Shown one piece after another: positions 58,460 through 64,000 of a DNA stretch of 64,000 nucleotides. The notes beneath the pieces are model-generated. The model was not told the DNA's origin. It searched no databases and saw nothing but the letters and a program-made list of their open reading frames with translations. The stretch lies in NCBI GenBank assembly GCA_041392805.1, contig JAWKLJ010000002.1:1813001-1877000 (forward strand), written 5' to 3'. The position numbers and the translations under genes were made by a program. Within the stretch, counting starts at the first letter, position 1; every line of letters begins with the position of its first letter. Origin of the DNA: Saprospiraceae bacterium. Lineage in GTDB: Bacteria > Bacteroidota > Bacteroidia > Chitinophagales > Saprospiraceae.

Positions 58460-59674
58460 ATGAACTTTGAATACACTGATCAATCAAAAGCACTCCAGGA
58501 TCGAGTGAAAAAATTCATGGATTTATACATCTATCCCTTAGAAGCGGAATGGAATGCTTTTGTTTTAGATCCAGCCAATGCCTGGAAGAAATGGCCGAAG
58601 ATGGATGGGTTGAAGGCACAAGCAAGAGAAGAGGGACTTTGGAATCTCTTCCTGCCTAGGGCTTATGGTGCGTTGAGCCCTGGTTTGTCTAATTTGGAAT
58701 ATGCCCCCCTGGCCGAATTGATGGGGCGGGTGCGTTGGGCTTCGGAGGTATTCAATTGCAGTGCCCCCGATACGGGCAATATGGAAGTGCTGGCCAAATA
58801 TGGCACGCCAGCCCAACAGGAGAAATGGCTCAAACCGCTAATGGAGGGCAAGATTCGCTCTGCTTTCCTGATGACCGAACCGGAGGTGGCTTCCTCAGAT
58901 GCGACCAATATTTCAACTTCTATCCAGGCGGACGGAGATGATTACCTGATTAATGGTCGGAAATGGTGGTCCTCAGGTGCGATGGATCCCCATTGTAAGA
59001 TTGCCATTGTCATGGGTAAAACCAATGCGGAGGCCGGTCGCCATCACCAGCAAAGTATGATTCTGGTGCCCATGGATACACCAGGCCTCAAGGTGCTGCG
59101 CCCGTTGACGGTTTTTGGTTACAATGATTCTCCGGAAGGCCATGCCGAAGTCCTACTCGAAAATGTACGCGTGCCGAAAGAAAACCTACTGCTGGGAGAG
59201 GGTAGGGGCTTTGAAATCGCGCAAGGACGCTTGGGGCCTGGCCGCATTCATCATTGCATGCGCCTCGTAGGCATGGCGCAGCGATCGCTGGAACTCATGT
59301 GTCAACGGGTAGCAGAACGTGTCGCTTTTGGTCGGGCTATAAAGGATTTTAGCAGTATTCGCCAGGACATCGCCAAATCCAGGTGTGAGATCGAACAGGC
59401 CCGGCTCCTTACCCTTTCCGCCGCTGATAAAATGGACCAGTTTGGCAACAAAGAGGCCCGGGATTTAATTGCCATGATCAAAATCGTGGCGCCTTTAATG
59501 GCGCAAACCGTTATTGACCGCGCCATTCAGGCTCATGGTGGGAAAGGGGTCAGCGGTGATACGCCTTTGGCAGGCTATTTTGCCGCCGCCCGCACTATTC
59601 GCCTGGCGGATGGACCTGATGAAGTGCATATGTATCAATTAGGGCGAAATACGGTGAAACAGTGGACGGAGTAG
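58460..59674 (+). CDS. Acyl-CoA dehydrogenase (ACAD10/11-like)
   Basis: FAD enzyme introducing the alpha-beta double bond in acyl-CoA. The 404 residues show the usual domain order: helical N-terminus, beta-domain with FLMTEPEVASSDATN and the WWSSGAMDP strand, and C-terminal helices with RVAFGRAIKDFSSIR and HGGKGVSGDTPLA. The terminal RLADGPDEVH motif is conserved. The N-terminus resembles the ACAD10/11 group, which in other organisms handles unusual or 4-hydroxy acyl chains. Followed by a 467-bp repeat-containing gap before the carboxyltransferase gene. Confidence 0.94.
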   Translation: MNFEYTDQSKALQDRVKKFMDLYIYPLEAEWNAFVLDPANAWKKWPKMDGLKAQAREEGLWNLFLPRAYGALSPGLSNLEYAPLAELMGRVRWASEVFNCSAPDTGNMEVLAKYGTPAQQEKWLKPLMEGKIRSAFLMTEPEVASSDATNISTSIQADGDDYLINGRKWWSSGAMDPHCKIAIVMGKTNAEAGRHHQQSMILVPMDTPGLKVLRPLTVFGYNDSPEGHAEVLLENVRVPKENLLLGEGRGFEIAQGRLGPGRIHHCMRLVGMAQRSLELMCQRVAERVAFGRAIKDFSSIRQDIAKSRCEIEQARLLTLSAADKMDQFGNKEARDLIAMIKIVAPLMAQTVIDRAIQAHGGKGVSGDTPLAGYFAAARTIRLADGPDEVHMYQLGRNTVKQWTE

Positions 59675-60141
59675 GTTTTTTTGGGTGGCTTGGTTTTTTT
59701 TTGGACGGAGAGGTATTGGAGTTAAAGAGGTATTGGAGGGGAAATGGCTTGAGGTTTTTTTGGGTGATGTGAAGGTATTGGAGGTTGGGGCAAGCCCCAG
59801 CGACACAGGAGAAATTGCCATTGCCATTGAAATTGCCATTAAAATCCCCCCAGCCCCCCCAATCCCATCGGGATTGACCCTCGGTAGAAAAGGTGTAAAA
59901 AGCCCGTAGCGGCGGTTTTTTTTTGGACGGAGAGGTATTGGAGTTAAAGAGGTATTGGAGAGGAAATGGCTGGAGGTTTTTTGGGGACGTGGAGGTATTG
60001 GAGGTTGGGGCAAGCCCCAGCGACACAGGAGGTATTTTAATTTTGATTTTGATTGATATTTTGATTGAAACAGCTGCGATATACCTGGGGCATAGCCTGT
60101 GAGAAGGAATCTAGTCCTAAATAAGTTTAAAAAAAGCTAAT
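59675..60141. other. Repeat-filled noncoding interval inside the acyl-CoA gene series
   Basis: Almost wholly occupied by two copies of the compound repeat (59692-59811, 59914-60032) separated by attgccatt tracts and a C-rich stretch. The open frames crossing it on both strands are low-complexity products of the repeat and are not genes. The repeat may separate the carboxyltransferase gene from the upstream operon. Confidence 0.7.
59692..60032. repeat. Compound dispersed repeat, two tandem copies
   Basis: Copies 59692-59811 and 59914-60032 agree almost base for base: a T-run, ggacggagaggtattggag, aaatggct, then ggttggggcaagccccagcg and acacagga. Each carries the small palindrome tggggc-aa-gcccca. 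The reverse complement occurs at 17834-18013. Confidence 0.88.
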
Positions 60142-61941
60142 ATGGCATTGGAAAAATTAATCTCCCCACTGCCTGGGATTGTTGTTGAAATCAAGGTGAA
60201 AGCACAGCAACTTGTTTCCAAAGGCCAGCCTTTATTGGTTGTGGAGGCGATGAAGATGGAAAATGCGATTAACTGTACGGCGGATGGTATCGTGCAGCAA
60301 CTACTGGTAAAAGAAGGAGATGTCATCAGCAAAGGACAAGTCTTGATGCTATTTCAGAGGAGAGCTGGGGCTGCGGAAATCCAAATTTTCCAAAAGGAAA
60401 TAGATTTGGATCATATCAGCGAAGATTTAAAAGCCTTACAAGACAGAACCAAAAACCTGCTTGATGAATCCAGACCAGCTGCCGTGGCCAAACGGAGGGC
60501 GAAAGGGCAACTAACCGCCCGCGAAAACATTGCGCTCCTCTGCGACGAAGATAGTTTCTTCGAATATGGTGGATTTACAGTCGCGGCCCAACGCAGTCGC
60601 CGTACGGAAGAAGATTTAATTAAAAATACGCCGGCGGACGGACTGGTTACCGGAACAGCATCTATCAATAAGACTTTATTTGAAGGAAAAGAACAGCCAT
60701 GCCTGGTAATGGCTTATGACTATACCGTGTTAGCAGGCACCCAGGGCATGTTCAACCATTTTAAAATGGATCGGATGTTGACCGTGGCGGCTAAAAACAA
60801 ACTACCCATCGTTTTGTTTGCGGAAGGTGGCGGAGGCCGCCCCGGCGATGTGGATGTACAAACGATTGCTGGATTGCACATTATGACCTTCTTTGAATAT
60901 GCTAAATTGGAAGGCGTCGTGCCCCGGATAAGTATCGTATCTGGTTATTGTTTTGCCGGTAATGCAGCCTTGGCGGGCACTTCCGATATCATTATTGCGA
61001 CGGCTAATACGTCCATCGGTATGGGAGGTCCGGCGATGGTGGAAGGCGGAGGCCTGGGGCGTTTTCACCCCCAGGAAATTGGCCCGGCCGAGGTCCAAAG
61101 CCTAAACGGTGTGATTGATATCCTCGTAGCAGATGAGCCTGCCGCGATCCTGGTAGCCAAGCAATACCTAAGTTATTTTCAAGGCAATGTGTTGCAATGG
61201 GAGGCGGAAGACCAACGCCTACTCCGGCAATTGGTTCCCGCTAACCGAAAAAGTGTTTTTGATATCCGAAAAGTGATCGCTACCGTGGCGGATAAAGGGA
61301 GTGTTTTGGAAATAGGCGGAACGTATGCAAAAGACATGTATACTGGCCTGATTAGGGTGGAAGGGCGAGCCATGGGCGTCATCGCTAATGATGCACAGCA
61401 CCAGGCAGGCGCCATCACCTCCGAGGGCGCCGAAAAAGCAGCTCGCCTTCTGACGCTATGCGATCAGTTTGACATTCCTATCTTATCGCTAGTCGATACC
61501 CCAGGTATTATGGTCGGCCCCGAAGCCGAAAAAAGTGGCACCGTAAAACATGCAGCTAAACTTTTCACCACTGGCGCCCGCTTAAAGGTGCCATTTTTTG
61601 CTATTGTCCTGCGTAGAGGATATGGCCTGGGGGCGATGGCCATGACGAGAGGAAGTTTTCATGCAGCAGACTTTATCGTTTCGTGGCCAAGTGCTGAGTT
61701 TGGCGCCATGGGCTTGGAAGGGGCGATAAGGTTGGGGTATAGTAAAGAATTAGCTGCTATAACCGATCCTGAACAACGGGAAGCCGCTTACGAACAAATG
61801 CTGGCCCAGGCTTACGAGCGGGGCAAACCCATTAATATGGCCGCCTTTTTGGAAATTGATGGCGTAATTGATCCGGCTGATAGTCGCGCCTGGTTGTTAT
61901 CAGGGTTGAATAATAGACAAAATACCAAAAAGTCCTCGTAA
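60142..61941 (+). CDS. Biotinyl domain - acyl-CoA carboxyltransferase fusion
   Basis: Biotin-dependent carboxyltransferase of 599 residues. The N-terminal biotinyl domain (1-72) carries VVEAMKMENA with the biotinylated K38. The carboxyltransferase domain (~85-590) shows KGQLTARENIALL, FAEGGGGRPGDV, GNAALAGTSDIIIA, the acyl-CoA and carboxybiotin binding GPAMVEGGGLG, and the C-half LSLVDTPGIMVGPEAE and LRRGYGLGAMAM. It would carboxylate an acyl-CoA using carboxybiotin. The biotin carboxylase is not in this window, and the biotinyl domain is normally fused to that subunit, so the arrangement is notable. It may belong with the upstream acyl-CoA operon. Confidence 0.92.
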   Translation: MALEKLISPLPGIVVEIKVKAQQLVSKGQPLLVVEAMKMENAINCTADGIVQQLLVKEGDVISKGQVLMLFQRRAGAAEIQIFQKEIDLDHISEDLKALQDRTKNLLDESRPAAVAKRRAKGQLTARENIALLCDEDSFFEYGGFTVAAQRSRRTEEDLIKNTPADGLVTGTASINKTLFEGKEQPCLVMAYDYTVLAGTQGMFNHFKMDRMLTVAAKNKLPIVLFAEGGGGRPGDVDVQTIAGLHIMTFFEYAKLEGVVPRISIVSGYCFAGNAALAGTSDIIIATANTSIGMGGPAMVEGGGLGRFHPQEIGPAEVQSLNGVIDILVADEPAAILVAKQYLSYFQGNVLQWEAEDQRLLRQLVPANRKSVFDIRKVIATVADKGSVLEIGGTYAKDMYTGLIRVEGRAMGVIANDAQHQAGAITSEGAEKAARLLTLCDQFDIPILSLVDTPGIMVGPEAEKSGTVKHAAKLFTTGARLKVPFFAIVLRRGYGLGAMAMTRGSFHAADFIVSWPSAEFGAMGLEGAIRLGYSKELAAITDPEQREAAYEQMLAQAYERGKPINMAAFLEIDGVIDPADSRAWLLSGLNNRQNTKKSS

Positions 61942-61979
61942 ATTACAGTCATATCTACTCACGATTTGAATCATGGATT

Positions 61980-64000
61980 ATGATGAAAAAAACAATTATT
62001 AGCACCATTTTAATCGCCATTTTTACACTTTCAACCAAAGGACAATCAACCGCTGAAGTTACGACCACTGCTAAATATGAGCAGGCGGTCAAATTTCTAA
62101 GGTCAAACACCAATCAGCTTGTCTACCGTAGTGGGGTTCGTCCAATTTGGCTTGATGATGGCACCTTTTGGTACAATGTTTCTACCTCAAATGGACGAGA
62201 ATATGTACTCATCAATCCCAGCGATGGAACCCGGAAAACGGCCACTGATGTAGAGACCCTTTTAGGGAAAAAATCGATGGAAGAGGCCCCGCCTGTCGGG
62301 CGCCGCCGGTTTTCCGGGGCTATTCCCTCTCCCGACAACAAAAAAGAAGCTTTTATCCGCGATTGGAACTTGTGGGTGCGCGACCTCTCCACCAAGGCGG
62401 AAACTCAACTGACGACCGATGGTATCCAAGACTTTGGTTATGCCACCGATAATGCCGGTTGGCGAAAAAGCGATCGCCCCATTTTGTTGTGGTCGCCAGA
62501 TTCCAAAAGAATAGCGACCTACCAACAAGACCAACGCCATGTCAGCGAGATGTACCTGGTTTCTACCAACATAGGTGCACCCAAGCTACAGGCCTGGAAA
62601 TATCCGCTTCCTGTAGATGAAAACGTTATCCTTATCCACCGCGTCATCATCGAGGTGGATCAGCCTAAAGTCATCCGCTTGCAACTCCCGCCCGACCCGC
62701 GCCGAGGAACCCTTTGCGATGACATTTCCTGCTCAGGGGCCTTTGATGACAACGAATGGAGTCCCGATGGCAGCAAACTGGCCTTCGTGTCCACTTCGCG
62801 CGATCATAAAGAAGCCAAAATGCGCATCGCCGATGCCATAACCGGAGAAGTCAAAGACCTTTTTGAAGAAAAAGTCGCCACTCAATACGAATCGGGTCAG
62901 GGGAGCATCAACTGGCGTTACCTGCCCGCTTCCAACGAAATCCTCTGGTATTCGGAGCGAGATGATTGGGGGCATCTTTATTTATATGATGCAACGACGG
63001 GGGAGCTTAAACATCAAATTACAAAAGGCGATTTCGTGGTCACCAGGTTATTAAAGGTCGATGCTCAAAATCGCCTTTTATTTTTTGAGGCTAATGGCCG
63101 GGAAAAGGGAAGGGATCCCTACTTTAGCCATTTTTACCGTGTAAATTTCGACGGAAAAAACTTGCAATTGCTCACGCCAGAGGATGGAAACCATACCATT
63201 TCCTTGTCTCCCGATGACAATTATTTTGTCGATAATTATTCACAGCCCGATGTACCCCCCATCGCCGTTTTGCGCAACATGGAGGGTAAATTAATCGCTA
63301 CCCTGGAGAAGGCAGATATTTCTCAGTTGACCGCATCAGGCTGGCGCGCCCCGCTGCCCATCATCGTAAAATCACGTGATGAACAATGGGATCTTTATGG
63401 CTTGATGTTCCAACCCACAAAATTAGACCCAAAGAAAAAATACCCAATAATCAATTACATCTATCCTGGCCCACAGGGCGGAGGGGTAGGCAGCCGATCT
63501 TTTTCTCCCTCTCGGGGTGACCATCAGGCGCTGGCGGAGCTGGGCTTTATCGTCGTCGTCATTGACGGTACCTGCAACCCTGATCGCTCCAAATCTTTCC
63601 ACGATGCCTGTTATGGTAATATGGGGGACAATACGCTGGAAGACCAGATTTCCGGCATACAGCAACTCGCCAAAAAATACCCTTACATGGATTTGGAGCA
63701 TGTCGGCGTTTGGGGGCATTCCGGAGGTGGATTTGCTACGGCCGCCGCTATGTTCCGCTACCCTGATTTTTACAAAGTCGGCATTTCTGAATCTGGCAAC
63801 CACGAAAACCGCAATTACGAAGACGACTGGGGCGAACGCTACATCGGCCTTCTATCCAAAGACCAGTCGAATTATGAAATGCAAGCCAACCAAAATTTTG
63901 CCGAAAACCTAAAAGGCAAGTTGTTGCTGGCCCATGGCGCAATGGACGACAATGTCCCTCCCTACAACACCTACCTGGTAGTGGATGCGCTCATCAAAGC
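61980..64000 (+). CDS. S9 family peptidase, dipeptidyl peptidase IV-like, 3'-truncated
   Basis: Secreted serine peptidase, open at the window end (673 codons visible). Start ATG 61980 or the next codon 61983; a signal peptide follows (MMKKTIISTILIAIFTLSTKG). The N-terminal beta-propeller of the DPP_IV type is visible, with PDSKRIATYQQDQR and DNEWSPDGSKLAFVS. The catalytic domain begins near 470, with GLMFQPTKLDPKKKYPII and the nucleophile Ser in GVWGHSGGGFATA (around residue 581); LLLAHGAMDDNVP then supplies the Asp. The His lies beyond the window. In-frame throughout from 61980 to the catalytic motif. Cuts dipeptides after Pro or Ala in related enzymes. Confidence 0.92.
   Translation, partial: MMKKTIISTILIAIFTLSTKGQSTAEVTTTAKYEQAVKFLRSNTNQLVYRSGVRPIWLDDGTFWYNVSTSNGREYVLINPSDGTRKTATDVETLLGKKSMEEAPPVGRRRFSGAIPSPDNKKEAFIRDWNLWVRDLSTKAETQLTTDGIQDFGYATDNAGWRKSDRPILLWSPDSKRIATYQQDQRHVSEMYLVSTNIGAPKLQAWKYPLPVDENVILIHRVIIEVDQPKVIRLQLPPDPRRGTLCDDISCSGAFDDNEWSPDGSKLAFVSTSRDHKEAKMRIADAITGEVKDLFEEKVATQYESGQGSINWRYLPASNEILWYSERDDWGHLYLYDATTGELKHQITKGDFVVTRLLKVDAQNRLLFFEANGREKGRDPYFSHFYRVNFDGKNLQLLTPEDGNHTISLSPDDNYFVDNYSQPDVPPIAVLRNMEGKLIATLEKADISQLTASGWRAPLPIIVKSRDEQWDLYGLMFQPTKLDPKKKYPIINYIYPGPQGGGVGSRSFSPSRGDHQALAELGFIVVVIDGTCNPDRSKSFHDACYGNMGDNTLEDQISGIQQLAKKYPYMDLEHVGVWGHSGGGFATAAAMFRYPDFYKVGISESGNHENRNYEDDWGERYIGLLSKDQSNYEMQANQNFAENLKGKLLLAHGAMDDNVPPYNTYLVVDALIK

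Noticed and set aside
59595..60026. Minus-strand frames of 124-143 codons
   Set aside because: Translation is the tandem repeat itself (TSPKN, FPLQYLFNSN repeated), not a protein.
1..64000. tRNA, rRNA, CRISPR array or replication origin
   Set aside because: Looked for T-arm GGTTCGAATC-type blocks, regularly spaced repeats and DnaA-box clusters in the gaps; none was convincing by eye.

Overview
The window looks like a chromosomal segment from a member of the Bacteroidota, most likely the Saprospiria. Evidence: secreted proteins ending in type IX secretion (T9SS) sorting domains, a PorE-like TPR/PD40/OmpA protein, a SusC-style TonB receptor with a carboxypeptidase-like N-terminal domain, several Bacteroidota-restricted families (DUF3822, DUF5362, DUF6159), and sites matching the Bacteroidota -7 promoter element TAnnTTTG. 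No tRNA, rRNA or CRISPR array was seen. Genus-level placement is inference.

Layout. 1-1122: 3' part of a family 2 glycosyltransferase. 1123-3154: AT-rich accessory patch with two small lipoprotein-like genes, a REP-associated tyrosine transposase (RAYT) and many short hairpins. 3155-11430: housekeeping block (tsaD, a DUF3822 pair, rsmD, argS, glnS, pyrR, pyrB). 11434-22550: secretion and surface region with a 993-residue secreted coiled-coil protein and two paralogous T9SS cargo proteins, separated by repeat-rich gaps. 22551-28965: amidase, PolX-type protein, DUF1573 lipoprotein, UbiA-family prenyltransferase and PorE-like protein. 29145-32430: a DUF5362 gene broken by an antisense group II intron, followed by a 243-bp MITE-like element. 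32428-39883: second UbiA-like protein, M42 peptidase, pyrE, Nudix hydrolase, sodium:solute symporter with DUF4434 protein, GlsB-type protein. 40295-52359: large outer-membrane metallophosphoesterase fusion, GH29 fucosidase, DUF6159 protein, and a PSD1/DUF1501 pair whose first gene carries an in-frame UGA. 52493-55363: TonB-dependent receptor. 55687-61941: TetR-controlled acyl-CoA operon (two SDRs, MaoC hydratase, acyl-CoA dehydrogenase, biotinyl-carboxyltransferase fusion). 61980-end: DPP-IV-like S9 peptidase cut by the window edge.

How the parts work together. The pyr genes are scattered (pyrR-pyrB, and pyrE 24 kb away). The T9SS cargo, PorE-like protein, TonB receptor, fucosidase, symporter and peptidase describe a surface that degrades and imports polymers. 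The 55.7-61.9 kb operon forms a coherent beta-oxidation-like route with a carboxylation step.

The most unusual content is repetitive: RAYT-linked REP hairpins, a ~135-bp palindromic element in three copies, a compound T-rich repeat family, a 115-bp element with a three-way-junction fold, an antisense group II intron and a MITE. The most interesting proteins are the metallophosphoesterase/kinase-like/BamA-type fusion and the coiled-coil protein with a 40-residue internal period.
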